This document shows, piece by piece, positions 1 to 6,105 of a stretch of 18,447 nt of DNA. The translations under genes and the position numbers were made by a program. The stretch spans positions 1 to 18,447 of the forward strand of contig CAIOPD010000002.1 in assembly GCA_903860085.1 (NCBI GenBank), in the 5' to 3' direction. The stretch's first letter is position 1, and each line of letters begins with the position of its first letter. Source of the stretch: an uncultured Pseudomonadota bacterium (GTDB lineage: Bacteria > Pseudomonadota > Gammaproteobacteria > Burkholderiales > Methylophilaceae). Under the pieces are notes generated by a model. It was not told where the DNA came from. It did no database searches and saw nothing but the letters and a program-made list of their open reading frames with translations.

Positions 1-107
1 AAGACTTACCTTTACATTGTTTTTTCCTTAATAAGGTCGCACGCCAAGTCTATACGCAGTGGATTAAAGGCTTGCAGCATTAATCGGCGTCACGTGACTG
101 TCGGGTA

Positions 108-116
108 TGTTAAAAT
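108..116 (+). promoter_or_regulatory. Candidate extended -10 promoter of aroC
   Basis: The sequence TGTTAAAAT fits an extended -10 element (TG, one base, then TAAAAT, 5 of 6 to the sigma-70 consensus). A start site near 123 would leave a leader of about 20 nt before the aroC ATG at 144. I see no convincing -35. Nothing in bases 1-107 looks like a gene; that stretch holds only a 10-bp palindrome at 89-98. Confidence 0.35.
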
Positions 117-143
117 TCCTTAACTTTTTTTGAGATAGAAATC

Positions 144-1232
144 ATGTCTGGCAACACACTGGGTACACTTTTCACCTTTACATCTTTCGGCGAGTCACAT
201 GGCGCTGCCATTGGAGGCATCGTAGATGGCTGCCCACCAGGCTTGGCGTTATGTGCGGAAGATTTGCAAGTTGATTTAGATCGTCGCAAACCTGGCACTT
301 CTCGCCACGTAACACAACGCCAAGAGGGTGATGTGGTGGAGATTTTATCCGGCATCTTTGAAGGTAAAACTACAGGTGCTCCGATTGCATTGCTCATTCG
401 TAACACCGATCAGCGTAGCCAAGATTACAGCAAAATCATGGATACTTTTAGGCCTGGTCATGCCGACTATACTTATAGCCAAAAGTACGGTGTTCGTGAT
501 TACCGAGGTGGTGGCCGCTCTAGTGCCCGTGAAACTGCCGCTCGCGTTGCCGCTGGAGCTATTGCTAAGAAGTGGCTAAGTGAGCGTTATGGCGTCACTG
601 TGCGAGGCTATATGAGTCAGTTAGGTGAAATTGAGATCCCGTTCGAAACTTGGGATGTGGTTAATGACAACCCATTTTTTGCGCCCAATAATAGTGTGTT
701 GCCACAGTTAGAAGTTTACCTAGATAAAGTGCGTGCAGAGCGTGACTCTGTGGGTGCGCGCATTACTGTTGTAGCTGAGGGAGTGCCCGTGGGTTGGGGT
801 GAGCCGGTATTTGATCGACTCGATGCGGAAATTGCTTACGCCATGATGAGTATCAATGCCGTAAAAGGAGTTGAAGTAGGCGCGGGCTTTGCCAGCGTAA
901 TGCAACGAGGGAGTGTCCATAGTGATGAAATGACCCCGCAAGGTTTTGTTACCAATAATGCGGGCGGCATACTCGGTGGGATTTCAACGGGTCAAGAAAT
1001 TCGGGTCAATATTGCCTTAAAGCCAACTTCTAGCATACCCCAAGAGCGCCGCTCAATTGATAAAAATGGCGCTGCGGTGACAATGCAAACGACGGGTCGT
1101 CACGATCCTTGTGTGGGTGTGCGCGCTACCCCAATTGCTGAAGCGATGTTGGCACTAGTGTTAATCGATCACGCTTTGCGTCATCGCGCACAAAACGCTG
1201 ATGTGGTCTGTGCAACACCAAAAATTGCATAA
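144..1232 (+). CDS. aroC: Chorismate synthase
   Basis: The enzyme makes chorismate from 5-enolpyruvylshikimate-3-phosphate using reduced FMN, the last step of the shikimate pathway, in the cytoplasm. The 362-residue protein has normal family length and aligns by eye with E. coli AroC throughout. The three family signatures are intact: GESHG with its His at residue 19 (residues 16-20), RPGHADYTY (103-111) followed by YRGGGRSSARET (120-131), and GRHDPCVGVRATPIAEAM (318-335). The two catalytic histidines (H19, and H106 in RPGHADY) are present. The ATG at 144 gives the usual MSGNTLG start, though the ribosome binding site is weak. The MFS gene 121 bases downstream is probably transcribed separately. 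Identification is very secure. Confidence 0.98.
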   Translation: MSGNTLGTLFTFTSFGESHGAAIGGIVDGCPPGLALCAEDLQVDLDRRKPGTSRHVTQRQEGDVVEILSGIFEGKTTGAPIALLIRNTDQRSQDYSKIMDTFRPGHADYTYSQKYGVRDYRGGGRSSARETAARVAAGAIAKKWLSERYGVTVRGYMSQLGEIEIPFETWDVVNDNPFFAPNNSVLPQLEVYLDKVRAERDSVGARITVVAEGVPVGWGEPVFDRLDAEIAYAMMSINAVKGVEVGAGFASVMQRGSVHSDEMTPQGFVTNNAGGILGGISTGQEIRVNIALKPTSSIPQERRSIDKNGAAVTMQTTGRHDPCVGVRATPIAEAMLALVLIDHALRHRAQNADVVCATPKIA

Positions 1233-1285
1233 GTCTAACTGCGGCTTGGGCTTGGGTCTTCAATGCCGTACTTTATTGTCATAAC

Positions 1286-1313
1286 TTGTCTGTAATAGAG
1301 GCAAGCCTATATC
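1286..1313 (+). promoter_or_regulatory. Candidate sigma-70 promoter of the MFS gene
   Basis: TTGTCT (1286-1291) and TATATC (1308-1313) are separated by 16 bases and each match the consensus at 4 of 6 positions. The predicted start near 1320 gives a leader of about 34 nt. A small imperfect hairpin (1320-1338) lies at the start of that leader. The call is by eye only. Confidence 0.35.
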
Positions 1314-1353
1314 CTCATTTGCTGATTTCCATCAGGCAATCTAAGCGTTAACT

Positions 1354-2526
1354 ATGCATAGCAATCTCTATTGGCGACTGTCACGTTTCTATTTTAGTTA
1401 CTACTTTTTTGTAGGAGCCTTTGTCCCATATTGGGGTTTGTATCTCCAGTCTGAACACTTTTCAGCTGCTGATATCGGTATCCTAATGTCTTTATTTCAA
1501 ATCAGCCGTATTTTTGCACCTAATTTCTGGGGTTGGCTGGCTGACCACACCGGAAAGCGTGCGCAGTGGATTAAGCTCACGTCTTTTTTAGGTTTATGCG
1601 GCTTTATGGCGGTTTTTTGGGCACATGGATTTTTCTGGTTATTCTTTGTGATGGCGGCATTAAGCCTGTTTACTAGTTCAACACTACCGTTGGCTGAGTC
1701 GCTGACGTTAGCACATTTGGCTACTACGAATGGGCATTATAGTCGCATACGGATGTGGGGATCTTTAGGTTTTATCGTGGCGTCAGTGGTATTAGGTTTT
1801 GTAATAGATGTTAGCGGCATTAAAAGTGTATTGTGGTTTTTATTGCTAGTACAGATGACCTTATTTGCACTTTCATATACGCTACCAGACCCTAAATTGG
1901 TGGCGCATGAGAATGACCATTTCTCAATATGGCAAGTCATCAAGCATCCGAACGTTATAGCCTTGTTGATTGGCTGCTCTCTAATGGTGACCGCACATGG
2001 GGTACTCTATAACTTTTACTCAATCTACCTTAGTCAACACGGATATAGTAAAGGCACTATAGGCTTACTTTGGGCGGTAGGGGTTGTATGCGAAATCGGC
2101 ATATTTATGCTGATGCCGAAAATAATGAACCGTTACAGTTTGAAAACTATTTTAATTATCAGCTTGGCGCTGGCGGTACTTCGCTTTAGTTTAATTGGGG
2201 TGGCCATTGATCATTTATGGCTATTAATATTAGCTCAGAGCCTCCATGCAGCAACCTTTGGCAGTTTTCATGCCGCTTCGGTGGAAGTGATTACGCAGTT
2301 CTTTAAGGGACGCCATCAGGCTAAGGGCCAGGCAATTTACAATAGTGTTGCTTATGGGATTGGTGGCACTATCGGCGGCATCTCTGGTGGATATGCCTTG
2401 CAGTATTTGGGTGGCCAACAAACCTTTATGTTAGCTGCCATTTTCCCGTTAATTGGTTTAATCGTCATTGGTGTCGGGTTGAAATTGAGTCATGATGGCC
2501 ATCATAGCAAAGCTTTATTTAATTGA
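1354..2526 (+). CDS. MFS transporter, HcaT-like (MFS_1_like family)
   Basis: This is a 390-residue integral inner-membrane protein with about 12 hydrophobic segments, the usual size for a major facilitator. The N-terminal segment FVPYWGLYL (residues 23-31) and the overall pattern resemble E. coli HcaT and other MFS_1_like/nucleoside-H+ symporter-type proteins. The loop 2-3 signature GWLADHTGKR (60-69) is a good match to MFS motif A. The C-terminal half repeats the glycine-rich helices typical of the fold (GIGGTIGGISGGYALQ). The substrate cannot be read from sequence; HcaT relatives carry aromatic acids, but adjacency to aroC is not evidence for that here. The ATG at 1354 has no clear ribosome binding site, but no better start exists upstream. 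The class is secure and the substrate unknown. Confidence 0.9.
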   Translation: MHSNLYWRLSRFYFSYYFFVGAFVPYWGLYLQSEHFSAADIGILMSLFQISRIFAPNFWGWLADHTGKRAQWIKLTSFLGLCGFMAVFWAHGFFWLFFVMAALSLFTSSTLPLAESLTLAHLATTNGHYSRIRMWGSLGFIVASVVLGFVIDVSGIKSVLWFLLLVQMTLFALSYTLPDPKLVAHENDHFSIWQVIKHPNVIALLIGCSLMVTAHGVLYNFYSIYLSQHGYSKGTIGLLWAVGVVCEIGIFMLMPKIMNRYSLKTILIISLALAVLRFSLIGVAIDHLWLLILAQSLHAATFGSFHAASVEVITQFFKGRHQAKGQAIYNSVAYGIGGTIGGISGGYALQYLGGQQTFMLAAIFPLIGLIVIGVGLKLSHDGHHSKALFN

Positions 2527-2527
2527 A

Positions 2528-2550
2528 ATTGGCTCGCCAATATTTTCTTT
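2528..2550 (+). terminator. Weak intrinsic terminator after the MFS gene
   Basis: ATTGGC and GCCAAT (2528-2541) are separated by two bases and would fold as a 5-bp stem with a 4-base loop, followed by ATTTTCTTTT. The hairpin starts just after the MFS stop codon. The stem is short, so termination may be partial. Confidence 0.4.
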
Positions 2551-2641
2551 TATTGAACATACTCTCGCTATAGAAAACATTTCCAACGTTGGTATATAAG
2601 TTGCCAAGCTGTAAGGTCAAAAAAATATATTTAAATTGAGA

Positions 2642-2869
2642 TTATTTTGCTGGTGTTGCCTCTGGAGCTGCTGCAGGCGCGGCTGTCTTAGCATGTTTGC
2701 TAGTGTGTTTTTTAGCTGGTTTTGCTGCAGGCGTAGCTGCTGGAGCTGCTACAGTTGCGGCTTCCGTTTTAACAGCTTCAGGAGCTTTAGCTGCATCAGC
2801 TGCAAACGCTGATGAACCTAATGAAAATGCAAAAGCGCCTGCCAATAATGTGCATAAAAATTTGTTCAT
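2642..2869 (-). CDS. Small secreted Ala/Pro/Lys/His-rich protein (acid-shock-protein-like composition)
   Basis: This 75-residue protein has a clear signal peptide: lysine at residue 3, a hydrophobic core (4-18), and cleavage expected after AFA at residue 23. The mature 52 residues are almost entirely Ala, Pro, Lys, Thr, Glu and His, with a basic block KKHTSKHAK (53-61), and look disordered. Composition and layout recall enterobacterial acid-shock protein Asr, but low-complexity proteins of this kind look alike without homology, so I give no symbol. The ATG at 2869 is supported by a strong ribosome binding site, GGAGA (2879-2875), five bases upstream. The gene is divergent from the two-component system starting at 3088 with about 218 bases between, so the regulator may control it (inference). 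No convincing terminator was found. Confidence 0.75.
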   Translation of the reverse strand: MNKFLCTLLAGAFAFSLGSSAFAADAAKAPEAVKTEAATVAAPAATPAAKPAKKHTSKHAKTAAPAAAPEATPAK

Positions 2870-2974
2870 TTAAATCTCCAATAATTAGGGTAAAGTAAGC
2901 ATGATATAAATTTGTCTGGTTCGAGATATTGAGCTCATTATCTTTCGCCATGAAGGTCATCATATAGGCATATG

Positions 2975-2990
2975 CTGACGCCAAACTGAC
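2975..2990. promoter_or_regulatory. Direct repeat in the divergent intergenic region, candidate response-regulator box
   Basis: CTGAC occurs at 2975-2979 and again at 2986-2990, an 11-base period. OmpR/PhoB-type regulators bind tandem half-sites spaced by about one helical turn, so this is a reasonable autoregulatory or target site for the adjacent regulator. A five-base repeat is weak evidence. The rest of 2870-3087 holds no gene that I can support. Confidence 0.25.
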
Positions 2991-3075
2991 AGGGGATAAT
3001 GCAGAAATTATTTTTTTAAGGATTGTTTTTCCTTACGGCTTCACTAAAGTCCCTGTAGACATACTATTGAATAAT

Positions 3076-3080
3076 GAGGT
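3076..3080 (+). promoter_or_regulatory. Shine-Dalgarno sequence that fixes a TTG start
   Basis: GAGGT lies seven bases upstream of the TTG at 3088 and is a near-ideal ribosome binding site. The other in-frame TTG, at 3067, lies upstream of this element and has no such site. This selects 3088 as the response-regulator start. Confidence 0.75.
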
Positions 3081-3087
3081 TATTAAA

Positions 3088-3777
3088 TTGAGATTGTTGT
3101 TGGTTGAAGATGATTTAATATTAAAAGATGGGCTGGAGCGATCCTTCACTAAGTCAGGTTATGCGGTTGACGTGATGACGGATGGTGATAGCGCCAATAA
3201 ATTGTTGAGCTATCAAGAGTACGATGTCATCGTACTTGATTTAGGCTTGCCTAAAATGGATGGTTACGAGGTGCTTAAAAGGTTGCGTTCGCGTGGCAAT
3301 ACAACGCCAGTACTCATTTTAACAGCCCTAGAAGATACCCAGAATCGCGTAAAAGGTTTGGATCTTGGCGCAGATGATTACCTCGCTAAACCGTTTGATT
3401 TGGCTGAGCTGGAAGCGCGGGTGCGCGCGCTGATCCGCCGTGGTGTTTCTGGGGGCAGTGCAAAAATAAGCTTTGGAGACTTGGTGATGGATACCAGTAG
3501 CCGACAATGTTTATTTAAAAACGTGCCGTTGGCGCTATCGCAACGAGAAGTGGCCTTGCTTGAGCTATTTATTCTGAAGGCATCCAAGGTTGTTAGCAAA
3601 GCAAAAATTCTTGAGCATCTTTGTACTTGGAATCAAGATATGAGTGAGAATACGATTGAAGTAAATGTGTCGAGATTACGTAAAAAATTAAATGTCTTGG
3701 GCATAGAAATCCGAACCATACGAGGCTTAGGCTATCTATTGGCCAAGTTGGAATCGGCAAGTGATATCGAAACATAA
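3088..3777 (+). CDS. OmpR/PhoB-family response regulator (TctD/QseB-like)
   Basis: This DNA-binding response regulator has 229 residues from the TTG at 3088. The N-terminal receiver domain shows the acidic pair E7-D8-D9, phospho-acceptor D51 in VLDLGLP, T79 in LILTA and K101 in AKPFD, so it should be phosphorylatable. The C-terminal winged-helix domain (about 125-222) ends in the usual IRTIRGLGYLL. No ATG or GTG start fits; translation from TTG 3088 gives the canonical MRLLLVEDD beginning and sits behind the GAGGT ribosome binding site, whereas TTG 3067 would add seven residues atypical for the family. Its stop codon shares one base with the next ATG (TAATG), so kinase translation is probably coupled. 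TctD controls tricarboxylate uptake elsewhere, but no such transporter is present here; the signal and regulon are unknown. Confidence 0.93.
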   Translation: MRLLLVEDDLILKDGLERSFTKSGYAVDVMTDGDSANKLLSYQEYDVIVLDLGLPKMDGYEVLKRLRSRGNTTPVLILTALEDTQNRVKGLDLGADDYLAKPFDLAELEARVRALIRRGVSGGSAKISFGDLVMDTSSRQCLFKNVPLALSQREVALLELFILKASKVVSKAKILEHLCTWNQDMSENTIEVNVSRLRKKLNVLGIEIRTIRGLGYLLAKLESASDIET

Positions 3778-5183
3778 TGATCCATATTAAAACTAACTCA
3801 ATACGCCAAAAGCTATTAAATTGGCTTCTGATTTTTCTGTTGCCACTGCTTTTGTTAGGCACTGTGTCAGCTTACTATTTAGCGAACTATTTCTCTAACT
3901 TAGCCTATGACCGCGCCTTGTTTAGGGTGGCTTTAGCGCTCGCCGATCAAGTGGAGGTTAAGGCAGGAAAAATGGTGGTAGACATTCCTGATAGTACGTT
4001 GGATTTAATTGAGTATGATAAGTACGACTGGATTTACTATCAAGTACAAGATCCTCAGCATCAAGTTGTGATTGGTGAAGAGTTGCTGGCACAGCCTAAG
4101 GTCGCGCTTAAAGCTGGGCAACATATGTATTACGATTCTAAATTTAATGACAAATCATTGCGCATGGTGGCCTTGAATTTGCCATTAGTGGGCTTAAAAA
4201 CCCCTGGCAATGCCACCATTTTAATCGGTGAAACTACAACTAAACGAGACAGGATGGCGCATGAAATTATAGTGTTTATGCTTATTCCACAATTTCTACT
4301 CATTGTATTAGTTGCGCTATTAGTCAATCTAGGCATACGGCGAGGACTAATCTCTTTAGATCGCTTAAAGGATTTAATCTCTAAGCGTATGCCATCAGAC
4401 ACCAAGCCTCTGGAAGAGGAGGCCGCGCCAGAAGAATTGCAGCCTTTATTGCACGCCATGAATGAGTTGTTGTTTAAAGTCAAAGGAGCCGTGGACGAAC
4501 GCAATCAGTTTATTGCAAACGCGGCGCATCAACTTAAAACTCCATTGGCAGGGCTTAAAGTACAAGCAGAAGCTGCACTAAGGGAAGATAGTCTCGCCAG
4601 CACGCATCACGCATTACAGCAAATTAGTGCCGGCAGTGATAACTTGGCTAGGCTAGCCAATCAGCTGTTGAGTTTGGCTCGTGCCGAACCAGAATCTAAT
4701 GCCAAGTCAATGCTGCCAGTTGATTTGGTGCCATTGATTAATGAGGTGACAGCAGATTGGGTGCCTAAAGCCTTGGAAAAAAATATTGATCTAGGGGTAA
4801 GTTGCCTGTTTAGACAGCGAAAAATTAACGGTAATGCCGTGCTGTTACAAGAACTTCTCAACAATTTAATAGATAATGCGATTCGTTACAACCCGCCAAG
4901 CACCAAGGTGACTGTAGGGTTGGCCATGTTAAATAATGAGGTGGTGTTGTCGGTACAAGATAATGGCCCCGGCATCGCCTTAAATGAGCAACAGCAGGTG
5001 TTTGACCGATTTTATCGGGTGTTGGGTAATGTGGAGAGTGGTTGTGGTCTAGGTTTGGCCATTGTGCGAGAAATTGCCCACCAGCATCAGGCAAGGGTTG
5101 AGTTAGGCTTTAGCAATGTTGTGCATTCATCGGGCACTAAAGTAAAGATAATCTTTCAACTGCCAGAAAGTACTAAGGATTAA
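3777..5183 (+). CDS. Sensor histidine kinase (TctE-like, 2CSK_N type)
   Basis: This inner-membrane kinase of 468 residues partners the preceding regulator. A first membrane segment (about 13-35) leads into a periplasmic region (36-160) resembling the 2CSK_N sensor domain of TctE, then a second membrane segment (about 163-186). The cytoplasmic part has the dimerisation/phosphotransfer motif NAAHQLKTPLAG with H251, an N box LLNNLIDNAIRYNP (360-373), a G1 box DNGPGI (395-400), an F box and a G2 box GCGLGLAIV (422-430). All catalytic elements are present, so it should be active. The ATG overlaps the regulator stop by one base. The ligand is unknown. Transcription ends toward the convergent folE2 at the palindrome at 5204-5225. 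Confidence 0.93.
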   Translation: MIHIKTNSIRQKLLNWLLIFLLPLLLLGTVSAYYLANYFSNLAYDRALFRVALALADQVEVKAGKMVVDIPDSTLDLIEYDKYDWIYYQVQDPQHQVVIGEELLAQPKVALKAGQHMYYDSKFNDKSLRMVALNLPLVGLKTPGNATILIGETTTKRDRMAHEIIVFMLIPQFLLIVLVALLVNLGIRRGLISLDRLKDLISKRMPSDTKPLEEEAAPEELQPLLHAMNELLFKVKGAVDERNQFIANAAHQLKTPLAGLKVQAEAALREDSLASTHHALQQISAGSDNLARLANQLLSLARAEPESNAKSMLPVDLVPLINEVTADWVPKALEKNIDLGVSCLFRQRKINGNAVLLQELLNNLIDNAIRYNPPSTKVTVGLAMLNNEVVLSVQDNGPGIALNEQQQVFDRFYRVLGNVESGCGLGLAIVREIAHQHQARVELGFSNVVHSSGTKVKIIFQLPESTKD

Positions 5184-5203
5184 TGCGTGGGTACTTATAG
5201 AAA

Positions 5204-5225
5204 ATGCGCAGTCTAGACTGCGCAT
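5204..5225. terminator. Perfect 22-bp palindrome, probable terminator between convergent genes
   Basis: The arm ATGCGCAGTCT (5204-5214) is followed directly by its exact reverse complement (5215-5225). As RNA it would form a GC-rich hairpin of 8-9 bp with a small loop. Read on the minus strand it is followed by TTTTC, which suits termination of the folE2 transcript; on the plus strand the following T content is lower. It lies 20 bases after the kinase stop and 11 bases after the folE2 stop. Confidence 0.6.
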
Positions 5226-5236
5226 ACGTCTATTTA

Positions 5237-6040
5237 CTATTTACGCTTGTCGTTTTCAATCAAAGCGTAAGCCGAATGATTGTGTATAGACTCAAAATTT
5301 TCACTTTCAACCGTATAAGCTAATATACGTTTTTCCGCATCTAGTTGAGCCGCAACATCACGCACCATATCCTCTACAAATTTCGGATTGTCATAAGCAC
5401 GCTCAGTTACAAATTTTTCGTCTGGGCGTTTTAGCAAACCGTATAGTTCGCATGAAGCTTGTTTTTCTACTAGATCAATAATGTCTTCAATCCAAATAAA
5501 GTCATTAATCAGTGCTGTTACAGTGACGTGTGAGCGTTGGTTATGAGCCCCATAATTAGATATTTTTTTACTGCAAGGACAAAGGCTTGTTACCGGCACT
5601 AACACTTTGACTGTAATCTCAAATTTGTCATGATGAATTTCACCAATAAATGTTACCTCGTAATCCAGCAGACTTTTGACGCCAGATACGGGAGCTGATT
5701 TATTGACAAAGTAAGGGAAGGTCATTTCTACATGTCCAGACTCTGCCTCTAAGCGCTTGACCATTTCACGTAAAATTGTTTCAAAAGACTCCACCGAAAT
5801 TGCATGTTCATTCATGTTTAGAATTTCAACAAAGCGCGACATATGCGTGCCTTTGAACTGCTGTGGTAAATGCACGTACATGTTAAACATGGCTACAGTA
5901 TGTTGTTCTCCGCCAGATTTGTCTTTTACAACGACTGGGTGGCGTATTGACTTAATGCCAACTTTATCAATGGCAAGATGACGAGTGTCTATCGTATTTT
6001 GAACGTCTTCTATTGCAGATGGGGTTGTTGCTTGATTCAT
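5237..6040 (-). CDS. folE2: GTP cyclohydrolase I, type IB (FolE2, COG1469)
   Basis: FolE2 converts GTP to 7,8-dihydroneopterin triphosphate, the first step toward tetrahydrofolate and, in methylotrophs that have it, tetrahydromethanopterin. The 267-residue length is normal. Family motifs are present: LCPCSK with Cys154 and Cys156, NYGAHNQRSH (162-171) with a probable metal-ligand His, CELYGLLKRPDEKFVTE (197-213), and the C-terminal NFESIHNHSAYA (248-259). It is unrelated in sequence to the zinc-only FolE, and type IB enzymes can use metals such as manganese. The gene is last in the block with dxs, 45 bases after it, and has its own good promoter candidate. The ATG at 6040 has only a weak ribosome binding site (GGAT). 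Confidence 0.96.
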   Translation of the reverse strand: MNQATTPSAIEDVQNTIDTRHLAIDKVGIKSIRHPVVVKDKSGGEQHTVAMFNMYVHLPQQFKGTHMSRFVEILNMNEHAISVESFETILREMVKRLEAESGHVEMTFPYFVNKSAPVSGVKSLLDYEVTFIGEIHHDKFEITVKVLVPVTSLCPCSKKISNYGAHNQRSHVTVTALINDFIWIEDIIDLVEKQASCELYGLLKRPDEKFVTERAYDNPKFVEDMVRDVAAQLDAEKRILAYTVESENFESIHNHSAYALIENDKRK

Positions 6041-6076
6041 TTTTAATCCAGTTAAACGGTTTATTCTTAATAGTTG

Positions 6077-6105
6077 AGTATAACACTAGGTTAATTTTTG
6101 CTCAA
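6077..6105 (-). promoter_or_regulatory. Candidate sigma-70 promoter of folE2 starting inside the end of dxs
   Basis: On the minus strand TTGAGC (6105-6100) and TATACT (6082-6077) are exactly 17 bases apart, and the -10 carries an upstream TG (extended -10, reading TGTTATACT). The -35 lies in the last codons of dxs. A start near 6070 gives a leader of about 30 nt. Confidence 0.55.

Noticed and set aside
2796..2984. Minus-strand 62-codon frame overlapping the start of the small secreted gene
   Set aside because: It overlaps a gene with a strong ribosome binding site and signal peptide in another frame, and its own protein has no feature of note.
5039..5068. Cys in the kinase G2 box (GCGLGL instead of GSGLGL) as a redox switch
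   Set aside because: I recall the same substitution in other TctE-like kinases, so it looks like ordinary family variation.
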